Of a DNA stretch of 5,495 nucleotides, positions 1-5,341 are shown piece after piece (the first letter of the stretch is position 1; every line of letters starts with the position of its first letter). The notes beneath the pieces were generated by a model, which made no database searches, was not told the origin of the DNA, and saw nothing but the letters and a program-made list of their open reading frames with translations. The position numbers and the translations under genes are program-made. Origin of the DNA: DATFMH01 sp035267045 (GTDB taxonomy: Bacteria > Bacteroidota > Rhodothermia > Balneolales > DATFMH01); the NCBI GenBank assembly GCA_035267045.1, contig DATFMH010000144.1, positions 1 through 5,495 on the forward strand, read 5' to 3'.

Positions 1-1053
1 GCTTCTGGGTTAACAGACTCCTCAAAAACATGGAAAGTCAAACGCTTTCATTCTGGTTTAAACTGGCTAAAACCGCGAACTATACTACCTTATGCTTTAA
101 ACAGTTCCTTTACCGGTACAAGATGGGGTGCTGTATTTACCAGCTCTGACCTTTTACTTCGCAACAGCTATAATATTGAATTGAGTACATCGAACCAAAG
201 ACTCTGGTATAATGCTACTTATCGGTATAGTGGTTTTTACCCGGGTTTTGAAGTATCTGCTTTTGATGAACCCCTTAGTTTTACCGTTAACAACATTGTC
301 TACGGCGAAGAGAAGCAGGGTTTTTCATTTGGAATCCCAATTCCTATAACACTCAAACAAAATGCCCGATATTCCTCCATTTTTATCCGGCCTGAAATAA
401 AAACTTTCAGAGCTAGACCTATAACTACAAGTGGAAAATATTTCACTGGAAACAATTGGAAAGGAAGGTTTAGTGGTAATCTTTTCATTTCTTATAAAGC
501 CGGATTACAGCAGGACATTCAGGATGCCCAACCAAATACAGGAACTGTTTTTTATGCCGAAGGTGAACAGGATTTTACCAATCATCTCTCTGATAGTCGA
601 AAAGCATTACGCGCTGGAATTTATACTTATTTATCCCCATTAAGAAGATACAACCAATCATTACGGCTTGGTTTACTTGTACAGACCCAGACCAAAATAC
701 CTGTCTTTAATACAAGTGATCTGATTTCTTCCGGGTTTAATGATAATATTCTTGCGGGTTTAAATAATGTTGCCAGTTTTAGTAGCCGTTATGCCATTCC
801 TATTATTAATCCGGATAACGGAGGCTTTTTACTCCCTCTATATATTCAACAGGTTTACGGGGTTTTATTTACAAATACAGCAACAAACCTGGATAATAAC
901 TCCTTAAACAACATTATTAATCATTCCCGAACCGTGTATGGAATAGGGTTACACTTCGTTACGGGATTGTCCAATTTACGTATCGACCTTGGATTTGGAT
1001 TGGCTTACGAACCTACACGTAATAAAATTAATGGAATAATTGGTATCCTATAA
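1..1053 (+). CDS. C-terminal part of a beta-barrel-like outer-membrane protein (5' end cut by window edge)
   Basis: The frame is open from the first base with no stop until TAA at 1051-1053, followed at once by a second TAA, giving 350 visible residues. A TTG at 181 is an internal codon, because the frame continues upstream without interruption, so the true start lies outside the window. The sequence is rich in alternating hydrophobic/polar stretches and aromatic residues (for example YNATYRYSGFYPGF, NLFISYKAGLQ, LRIDLGFGLAYEP), with Asn/Asp/Gly-rich turns. This is typical of antiparallel strands of an outer-membrane barrel. No catalytic motif is visible. In Bacteroidota/Balneolota such barrels often follow an N-terminal TolB/WD40-like propeller, but the N-terminus is not seen here. 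The protein ends in Leu rather than the common terminal Phe. It is convergent with the AtuA-like gene, 42 bp away. The family is inferred from composition and pattern; the precise function is unknown. Confidence 0.7.
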   Translation, partial: ASGLTDSSKTWKVKRFHSGLNWLKPRTILPYALNSSFTGTRWGAVFTSSDLLLRNSYNIELSTSNQRLWYNATYRYSGFYPGFEVSAFDEPLSFTVNNIVYGEEKQGFSFGIPIPITLKQNARYSSIFIRPEIKTFRARPITTSGKYFTGNNWKGRFSGNLFISYKAGLQQDIQDAQPNTGTVFYAEGEQDFTNHLSDSRKALRAGIYTYLSPLRRYNQSLRLGLLVQTQTKIPVFNTSDLISSGFNDNILAGLNNVASFSSRYAIPIINPDNGGFLLPLYIQQVYGVLFTNTATNLDNNSLNNIINHSRTVYGIGLHFVTGLSNLRIDLGFGLAYEPTRNKINGIIGIL

Positions 1054-1095
1054 TAAGTGATGATTAATAAAACTGAACCATATAAATAAGATTAT

Positions 1096-1440
1096 TTACT
1101 TATCTACGAGCTTTAATAATTCATCCGGTACATCTAATTCCATTCTGAGCATCTGAGCGGCGTGTGTTTTACCCTGGGCATCCAATTTTAAAGAAACAGT
1201 CCCTCCTCCGCCAAGGCTATCATGCAGTAAGAAGTTTATAGCCTGGAGATTAGGCATCTCAAATCGTTCTACTTTTCCTTTACAGACGTGTTTCATATGC
1301 TCTTTAACAGCATTTTTAGTTAAATGCTCTTTAAGAAAAGGATAAATATCCGGGTGTCGGGCTATGACACCAACATTACTTGCATTCCCTTTATCACCAC
1401 TACGGGCATGGGCTATTTTTAATAGTTTTACTTTTGCCAT
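1096..1440 (-). CDS. Stand-alone AtuA C-terminal-like (ferredoxin-fold) domain protein
   Basis: This 114-residue protein consists of one domain. It shows the signature ARSGDKGNASNVGVIAR at residues 12-28, then EMPNLQAINFLL at 61-72, a glycine run at 77-80 and SLKLDAQGK at 83-91. These match the small domain found at the C-terminus of acyclic terpene utilisation protein AtuA and as separate short proteins. In other bacteria it usually accompanies an AtuA/DUF1446 partner or acyl-CoA enzymes; neither is in this window. The ATG at 1438-1440 lies 6 bp after the purM stop, so the two genes are probably co-transcribed with purM first. The upstream Shine-Dalgarno is weak (AGAG inside the end of purM). 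No signal peptide or membrane segment is seen, so it is probably cytoplasmic. The domain assignment is from recognised motifs; the biochemical role is unknown. Confidence 0.8.
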   Translation of the reverse strand: MAKVKLLKIAHARSGDKGNASNVGVIARHPDIYPFLKEHLTKNAVKEHMKHVCKGKVERFEMPNLQAINFLLHDSLGGGGTVSLKLDAQGKTHAAQMLRMELDVPDELLKLVDK

Positions 1441-1446
1441 AATAAT

Positions 1447-2454
1447 TTACTCTACATGACCAATTTGATAAATAATTTCATTTTTACTTTCGGCCCATTT
1501 CGATATGCTATCTAATGCATCTCTGGTAGCAATACAAATCAGGCCGATACCAAGATTAAAAGCTTCTCTCATATCCGATTCAGGGACATTACCTGTTTCC
1601 TGAATCAGCTTAAAAATAGCGGGCCGATCCCACGAATTCCAATCAATTATTAATTTATATCTATCTGGAACAACTCTTTTTGTATTTCCAATAATACCAC
1701 CACCGGTTATATGGGAAAAGGCATGTATTCCATTCAATTCTTTTAAATCATTTATAACAGACAAATAAGAACGATGTATACGTAATAACTCGTCACCAAT
1801 GGAAGAACCAAGCATATCCGGTTTATCATTGATATCATACTCTGAGAATAAAACTTTACGAGCCAGGGAATATCCATTGGTGTGTAACCCGGAGCTCTTG
1901 AAGCCTATTAAAACATCACCTTTTTTTACTTTTGACCCATCTATTATTTTATTGTAATCAACGACTCCTACTATGGTACCTGCCAGATCAAATTCACCTT
2001 CATTGTAAAGATCGGGCATTTCAGCCGTTTCACCACCAATTAACGCACAATTATTTTGTTCACAACCGATGGCAAATCCTTTTATAACATCTGCAGCTAT
2101 TTCTGTTTGTAGTTTACCAGTCGAAAAGTAGTCAAGGAAAAATAATGGTTTAGCGCCACATACTGCAATATCATTAACACAATGATTTACCAAATCCTGG
2201 CCTACGGTATTGTATTTATCAGCTTTAAATGCCACAATTAACTTTGTACCAACACCATCAACACTACTTACAAGTACCGGTTTTTTAAATTCAGAAAAAT
2301 CCGGTAAAAAAAATCCACCAAATCCACCTATGCCAGATAGGACAGATTTATTATGTGTTCTTTTTACAATATTTTTTATTGAACTAACTAACTCTTCACC
2401 GGCTTTGACATCAACTCCGGATTCTTTATAGGTGATTCCCTTTTTTTTAGACAT
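1447..2454 (-). CDS. purM: Phosphoribosylformylglycinamidine cyclo-ligase (AIR synthetase)
   Basis: PurM closes the imidazole ring of FGAM with ATP to give 5-aminoimidazole ribotide, the fifth step of de novo purine synthesis, in the cytoplasm. The 335-residue protein is close to the usual length of about 345. Diagnostic motifs appear in order: YKESGVDVKAGEE near residues 9-21, GIGGFGGFF at 41-49, SVDGVGTKL at 64-72 (ATP/metal loop), IGGETAEMP at 139-147, SSGLHTNGYSLAR at 187-199, HITGGGIIGN at 248-257 and FNLGIGL at 299-305. The N-terminal half is the PurM/AIRS ATP-binding domain and the C-terminal half the AIRS_C domain; nothing essential appears missing. The ATG at 2452-2454 gives the expected N-terminus; no strong Shine-Dalgarno precedes it, and TATAAT occurs on this strand at 2466-2471. 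It is followed by the AtuA-like gene and diverges from dtd across the candidate origin, so DnaA binding there could affect its transcription. Confidence 0.97.
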   Translation of the reverse strand: MSKKKGITYKESGVDVKAGEELVSSIKNIVKRTHNKSVLSGIGGFGGFFLPDFSEFKKPVLVSSVDGVGTKLIVAFKADKYNTVGQDLVNHCVNDIAVCGAKPLFFLDYFSTGKLQTEIAADVIKGFAIGCEQNNCALIGGETAEMPDLYNEGEFDLAGTIVGVVDYNKIIDGSKVKKGDVLIGFKSSGLHTNGYSLARKVLFSEYDINDKPDMLGSSIGDELLRIHRSYLSVINDLKELNGIHAFSHITGGGIIGNTKRVVPDRYKLIIDWNSWDRPAIFKLIQETGNVPESDMREAFNLGIGLICIATRDALDSISKWAESKNEIIYQIGHVE

Positions 2455-2567
2455 AAATGAAAGGTATTATAATTCAGCTTTGCAGAAAGATTAAGATACG
2501 GATTTTTTAAACATTCACAGAATAGCTTTTGAACTAAGTTTGTTCATTTCAAATAGGAAAGTAATAG

Positions 2568-2576
2568 TTTTCCACA
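2568..2576 (+). promoter_or_regulatory. DnaA box (TTTTCCACA), leftmost of the cluster
   Basis: The 9-mer TTTTCCACA differs from the strict consensus TTATCCACA at position 3 but fits the relaxed form TTWTNCACA. It marks the purM-side edge of the box cluster and is followed directly by the AT-rich segment that begins near 2581. Read alone it would be weak evidence; its value comes from eight similar sites downstream. Confidence 0.7.
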
Positions 2577-2580
2577 TGGT

Positions 2581-2614
2581 TCTTTTATAAATATAAAATT
2601 TTGAAATTTGTATT
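2581..2614. other. AT-rich DNA-unwinding-element candidate
   Basis: Only 3 of 34 bases are G or C, with long A/T runs (TTTTATAAATATAAAATTTT at 2583-2602). It lies immediately before the DnaA-trio-like row and its adjoining DnaA box, which is where strand opening would be expected to begin and spread. The assignment rests on position and composition. A second uninterrupted A/T stretch at 2755-2770 is an alternative opening site. Confidence 0.6.
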
Positions 2615-2637
2615 TAGTAATAGAACACTGTGGATAT
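2615..2637 (+). promoter_or_regulatory. DnaA-trio row plus DnaA box (basal-unwinding-system-like)
   Basis: The plus strand reads TAG (2615-2617), TAA (2618-2620), TAG (2621-2623), a five-base spacer AACAC (2624-2628), and then the box TGTGGATAT (2629-2637). In B. subtilis, DnaA-trios are repeats of 3'-(G/A)AT-5', that is TAG or TAA read 5' to 3'. They lie beside a DnaA box across a short GC-richer spacer and guide DnaA onto single-stranded DNA. Order and orientation here agree with that layout. The spacer is only modestly GC-rich and the box has one mismatch at its outer base, so this is a good candidate rather than proof. Confidence 0.65.
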
Positions 2638-2683
2638 GTTTATAACTTTTTTATTCAGATACATTTTTTTACTGTTAGCTTTC

Positions 2684-2704
2684 TGTGGATAATAATGTGG
2701 ATAA
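2684..2704 (-). promoter_or_regulatory. Tandem pair of perfect DnaA boxes
   Basis: Two exact TGTGGATAA 9-mers (2684-2692 and 2696-2704) point the same way and are separated by only TAA, a 12-bp period. They are the only perfect consensus boxes in the cluster and so probably the highest-affinity sites. Close same-orientation boxes suit cooperative DnaA filament formation. They are oriented like the box at 2629-2637, next to the trio row. Confidence 0.85.
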
Positions 2705-2746
2705 TATATGTAACACAATCAAAGACTTATAATAAAGGATAGAAAG

Positions 2747-2770
2747 TTTTCCACATTATTATATATATTA
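2747..2770 (+). promoter_or_regulatory. DnaA box (TTTTCCACA) adjoining a pure A/T tract
   Basis: TTTTCCACA at 2747-2755 is followed by an uninterrupted A/T stretch to 2770, counted from its last A at 2755. Read on the minus strand, TAA-TAA directly precedes the box (TGTGGAAAA), which resembles DnaA-trios with no spacer. This makes it a possible second, oppositely oriented opening site. Simple AT-richness could produce the same pattern, so confidence in the trio reading is low while the box itself is clear. Confidence 0.6.
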
Positions 2771-2821
2771 CACATATACTTTAAGATTAACTATTAACAC
2801 ACTTCTGGAAGTCTTTTTAGT

Positions 2822-2850
2822 TGTGGAAAACAATTTATTTTTGTGGATAG
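2822..2850 (-). promoter_or_regulatory. Two DnaA boxes 20 bp apart
   Basis: TGTGGAAAA (2822-2830) and TGTGGATAG (2842-2850) have the same orientation, with starts 20 bp apart, about two helical turns. The first is the TTTTCCACA variant seen at four places in this region; the second departs from the consensus only in its last base. Together with the pair at 2888-2917 they form the dtd-side half of the cluster. Confidence 0.7.
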
Positions 2851-2887
2851 TGATTTATAACTTTATTTGTTTTACTTAAAAATACAG

Positions 2888-2917
2888 TTTTCCACATATT
2901 GTTAGCATTAATCCACA
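2888..2917 (+). promoter_or_regulatory. Two DnaA boxes just upstream of dtd
   Basis: TTTTCCACA (2888-2896) and TAATCCACA (2909-2917) share orientation and are spaced 21 bp, again about two helical turns. The second has one mismatch at position 2. It ends only 18 bp before the dtd ATG, so DnaA bound here would overlap the dtd leader or promoter. The boxes on this side face the opposite way to those at 2822-2850. Confidence 0.7.
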
Positions 2918-2935
2918 TTGTTATTAACAGGTCAT

Positions 2936-3376
2936 ATGAAAGTAATTGTACAGCGTGTCAGCGAAGCATCGGTCTCCGTAGAAGGTAATATAACAGGAAA
3001 AATAGGGAATGGTTTATTACTTCTTGTTGGAATTCATCCGGATGATACACAAAAGGAATTGGAGTGGATTTGTCGTAAGATAGTCAAACTCCGCATATTT
3101 GAAGATGAAAATAATAAAATGAATCTTTCTGTAGATGATGTAAATGGTGGTTTGCTGGTTGTTTCACAATTTACCTTATATGGAAACGTAAATAAAGGTA
3201 CGCGTCCCAGCTTTATTGAAGCGGCAAAACCGGATAAAGCTGAACCTATGTATAACGATATGATTGACTATTTTAAAAAAAACACATCTTTGGAAGTCCA
3301 AACCGGAATTTTTGGAGCTATGATGGATGTTTCTTTGGTGAATGAAGGACCGGTAACAATTATTCTGGAAAAATAA
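2936..3376 (+). CDS. dtd: D-aminoacyl-tRNA deacylase
   Basis: Dtd hydrolyses D-amino acids (and glycine mischarged on tRNA-Ala) from tRNA, a cytoplasmic proofreading step in translation. The 146-residue product has the normal family length. It begins with MKVIVQRVSEASVSV, carries the catalytic SQFTLYG at residues 77-83 (Thr80), GTRPSF at 88-93, FGAMMDVSLVNEGPVT at 126-141 and the Gly138-cisPro139 pair that gives chiral selectivity. The ATG at 2936 is chosen because it gives the canonical MKVIVQRV N-terminus; a TTG at 2918 in the same frame would add a non-homologous MLLTGH and overlaps nothing useful. A weak AGG (2929-2931) precedes the ATG. Its stop overlaps the start of the next gene by one base (TAATG), suggesting translational coupling. 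Upstream lies the candidate origin, with a DnaA box ending 18 bp before the ATG. Confidence 0.96.
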   Translation: MKVIVQRVSEASVSVEGNITGKIGNGLLLLVGIHPDDTQKELEWICRKIVKLRIFEDENNKMNLSVDDVNGGLLVVSQFTLYGNVNKGTRPSFIEAAKPDKAEPMYNDMIDYFKKNTSLEVQTGIFGAMMDVSLVNEGPVTIILEK

Positions 3377-4275
3377 TGTCATTTATTTTCTTATTTGTTG
3401 ATGGTGTAGGTTTGGGAGAAAGAAGTGATCTGAATCCATTTACTAACGGTCAAACCTATTCGTCTTTCTCCTTTATGACAGATAAACAACCTTTTACAAT
3501 AGAAGTTGAAGACATTCAAAAAGAGGATCATGTTTTTAAAACAATTGATGCCCGGTTAGGCATAGAGGGTTTACCTCAAAGCGGTACAGGCCAAACTACT
3601 CTTTTTACCGGTAAAAATGCTTCAAAAATAGCCGGCCGTCATTTTGGACCTTTTCCTCATTCGAAAACAAAGTATTTATATCATGAGAAGAGCATATTTG
3701 TAAGATTACAGGAGAAGGGTAAAACCTGTTACTTTATGAATGCTTTTCCTCAAATATTTTTTAATAAAGCGAAAGAACGTGATAGATGGAGCTGTTGTAC
3801 TTATATGACCAGAAGTGCAGGAATTCCTTTGAATTCAGTTAATGAAGTCCTTGAAGGAAAAGCAATTACTGCCGGTATATTACAAGATGCCTGGCGGAAA
3901 AAATTAAAAATAGATGTTCCGGCTATAACAGCTCAAGACGCTGCTGTAAGAGTTGTTGATATGGCCGGAGAAAAAGATTTTATCCTGGTTGAGTATTATC
4001 TCACAGATAAAGCCGGACATAGTCAGGATTTATCATATTCTCATAAAATTCTACAACGCCTCGATCAGTTTTTACATGCATTGATACATAAAAAAAGGAA
4101 TCAGGATACTCTTTTTTTAACTAGTGATCACGGGAATATAGAAGATTTATCCACGCGTACACATACTCTGAACAGGGTACCAATGTTTGTATATGGACCC
4201 GGTGCTCAAAAATTTAAGGGTGTTGAAAGTATTAAAGGAATAACAGATGTAACAGTCAGGTTGTTAACATCATAA
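3376..4275 (+). CDS. Alkaline-phosphatase-superfamily metalloenzyme (iPGM/phosphopentomutase-like), substrate unknown
   Basis: This 299-residue protein has the two-metal core of the alkaline phosphatase superfamily as in cofactor-independent phosphoglycerate mutase. FLFVDGVGLG at residues 5-14 supplies Asp9, and GLPQSGTGQTTLFTG at 65-79 carries the likely nucleophile Ser69. YYLTDKAGHSQD at 207-218 gives Asp211 and His215, LTSDHGN at 248-254 gives Asp251 and His252, and RTHTLNRVP at 261-269 gives His263. All expected ligands are therefore present. It is much shorter than iPGM (about 510 residues) and lacks the large phosphotransferase insertion. A different segment of about 130 residues with Cys118, Cys140 and Cys141 lies between nucleophile and Asp211. 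It is therefore unlikely to be a true iPGM; hydrolase or mutase activity on an unknown phosphoester is inferred. No signal peptide is seen. The ATG overlaps the dtd stop by one base, so they form an operon. Confidence 0.88.
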   Translation: MSFIFLFVDGVGLGERSDLNPFTNGQTYSSFSFMTDKQPFTIEVEDIQKEDHVFKTIDARLGIEGLPQSGTGQTTLFTGKNASKIAGRHFGPFPHSKTKYLYHEKSIFVRLQEKGKTCYFMNAFPQIFFNKAKERDRWSCCTYMTRSAGIPLNSVNEVLEGKAITAGILQDAWRKKLKIDVPAITAQDAAVRVVDMAGEKDFILVEYYLTDKAGHSQDLSYSHKILQRLDQFLHALIHKKRNQDTLFLTSDHGNIEDLSTRTHTLNRVPMFVYGPGAQKFKGVESIKGITDVTVRLLTS

Positions 4276-4283
4276 TCGATTTG

Positions 4284-4847
4284 TTAAGCAGCCCGATCGA
4301 GAATATTTTTTATCCGCGTAAAAATCTCATCTATATTACCGACCCCACTGATACCTGTATATATTCCTTTTTCTTTATAATACTTTTTAACGGGGGTTGT
4401 CTGGTTTTCATAAACAACCAGACGAACCTTAGCTTTTTCAGTTGTATCGTCTTCCCGGCCTTCTCCACGGGATGAGATACGACTAATTAATTCCTGTTGA
4501 GGTACTTCCAAACCTATACAGGCATCAATTTTTTCACCTCTTTTTTCTAAAATCTTATCAAAAGTTTTCGCCTGATAAACCGTCCTGGGAAAACCATCGA
4601 GTATATAACCATGAGAGTATTCAGGAGAATTGATAGCATCAACAACGATATCTACAACAATCTCATCAGATACCAGCCGACCTGCATCAAGTATGGATTT
4701 AACTTTTTTCCCGATATCCGTTTGCCTTTTAATATGGCTTCTGAAAATGTTGCCGGTCGAAAGTTGAGGTATATTGTAATGATTCTCGATTAATTTTGCT
4801 TGCGTTCCCTTGCCCGCTCCCGGTGGCCCAAATAAAATTATCTTCAT
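4284..4847 (-). CDS. adk: Adenylate kinase (short-LID form)
   Basis: Adk interconverts ATP + AMP and 2 ADP in the cytoplasm and sets the adenylate energy charge. The 187-residue protein shows the P-loop GPPGAGKGT at residues 7-15, the AMP-site LSTGNIFR at 29-36 with Arg36, DGFPRT at 84-89 with Arg88, RISSRGEGREDD at 123-134 and VRLVVYENQTTPV at 141-153. The LID is the short type of about 10 residues rather than the roughly 40-residue zinc/hydrogen-bonded LID of E. coli, which explains the length. Position 33 is Asn (codon AAC) where most adenylate kinases have Asp in STGD. The ATG at 4845-4847 gives the standard MKIILFGPPGAGKG start; no strong Shine-Dalgarno is evident. It is convergent with the metalloenzyme gene, with 8 bp between stops, and no terminator hairpin is obvious. 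Its promoter must lie in the gene-free region beyond 4848; TATAAT on this strand near 4934 is a weak candidate. Confidence 0.95.
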   Translation of the reverse strand: MKIILFGPPGAGKGTQAKLIENHYNIPQLSTGNIFRSHIKRQTDIGKKVKSILDAGRLVSDEIVVDIVVDAINSPEYSHGYILDGFPRTVYQAKTFDKILEKRGEKIDACIGLEVPQQELISRISSRGEGREDDTTEKAKVRLVVYENQTTPVKKYYKEKGIYTGISGVGNIDEIFTRIKNILDRAA

Positions 4848-5020
4848 GATTTTCGATATAGCTTGTCTCTTGTAATGATTTACGTTTTTAAAAAAATGAA
4901 AATAGTAGTTTACATAACCACATTCAATAATAATAAATTATAGTTAACAACCATAATATGCCGATCTTTCAACTCTTTTAATAGAGCTGGATAATTAAGA
5001 AAATAGAATATAGTGATCAC

Positions 5021-5172
5021 CACAATTTTTGTTTACAAGAGAACAACGCATGTATAGCGAAGGTCAGCAGAGAACACCATATTAACATCAGACAATGAGA
5101 TAGATAATTAGTTGATATAAAATTTATCCTATTTGGGTAAATATTAATACCTGTAGTGTTCATTGCCGTAAT
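5021..5172. repeat. Diverged direct repeat, copy 1
   Basis: Aligned by eye with 5342-5488, this segment shares CACAA(T/A)TTTTG at its left end, GAACAA followed by ATGTA at 5041 onwards, ATATTAA at 5079-5085, AGACA, TAAT.AGT, ATCCT, TTTGG and a right-hand core identical over 25 bp (5148-5172, containing CCTGTAGTGTTCATTGCCG). From 5021 to 5085 the two copies align without gaps at an offset of 321 bp. At the core the offset is 316 bp. The net 5-bp indel would break any shared reading frame, which points to a non-coding repeat. Weaker similarity may continue left to about 4985. Confidence 0.65.
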
Positions 5173-5282
5173 AAAAAGAGTACCTTTATTAGCCTTTCCA
5201 AGTACACCCATCCATTCTAAGGGCTACACGATAAACCTGGTCAACAATCCCACAGAAAACACAATAAAGGGCTCTTTTTATT
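5170..5282. repeat. 113-bp segment bounded by imperfect inverted repeats
   Basis: The left arm 5170-5190 starts AATAAAAAGAG and ends CTTTATT. The right arm 5263-5282, read on the opposite strand, also starts AATAAAAAGAG and ends CTTTATT; the arms differ only in the two or three bases between (TAC against CC). They enclose 72 bp that is noticeably more GC-rich than its surroundings. The right arm runs into a T-rich tract (to 5289) on the plus strand, so a long-stem terminator or processed RNA is possible. A short MITE-like remnant is the other reading. No transposase or clear target-site duplication is seen. Confidence 0.55.
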
Positions 5283-5341
5283 TTTTTATTCTGCTCAAAT
5301 CATTAAGAAATCTATAGAAGTGTATTAAAAGTAAGCGATAA

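Larger units (their letters stand above)
2455..2935. other. oriC: Candidate chromosomal replication origin (oriC)
   Basis: This 481-bp gene-free region lies between divergent purM and dtd. It contains nine copies or near-copies of the DnaA box (TTATCCACA, reverse TGTGGATAA). On the plus strand they start at 2568, 2747, 2888 (all TTTTCCACA) and 2909 (TAATCCACA). On the minus strand they occupy 2629-2637 (TGTGGATAT), 2684-2692 and 2696-2704 (both perfect TGTGGATAA), 2822-2830 (TGTGGAAAA) and 2842-2850 (TGTGGATAG). Most fit the relaxed consensus TTWTNCACA. The region is very AT-rich: only 11 of 60 bases in 2581-2640 are G or C. It includes an unwinding-element candidate and a DnaA-trio-like row. 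Flanking genes are transcribed away from it, as is common at origins. The housekeeping neighbours argue for a chromosome rather than a plasmid. Origin function is inferred; box density is direct observation. Confidence 0.88.

Noticed and set aside
1083..1098. Inverted repeat TAAATAA-GA-TTATTTA between convergent genes, as a terminator
   Set aside because: Arms are pure A/T with a two-base loop and no T-tract in a suitable place; it overlaps the stop codon of the AtuA-like gene.
2514..2520. ATTCACAG as a tenth DnaA box
   Set aside because: The full 9-mer has at least two mismatches from the consensus and lies outside the main cluster.
2801..2812. Palindrome ACTTC-TG-GAAGT inside the origin as an operator or terminator
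   Set aside because: Only 5-bp arms and single occurrence; no associated promoter could be supported.
2821..2870. Bacteroidota-type promoter (TAnnTTTG) for dtd
   Set aside because: Only near matches such as TTTATTTG were found and the whole region is AT-rich, so a specific promoter call is not supportable.
2918..2935. Upstream TTG start for dtd
   Set aside because: It would add MLLTGH before the canonical MKVIVQRV and places the start inside DnaA-box DNA; the ATG at 2936 fits the family exactly.
5017..5211. 64-codon minus-strand reading frame starting MGVLGKANKG
   Set aside because: Its only similarity to the neighbouring frame (ITAMNTTG) lies within the 25-bp DNA repeat core; the rest of the duplicated DNA aligns with non-triplet indels and the frames diverge. 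No ribosome site or known family is seen.
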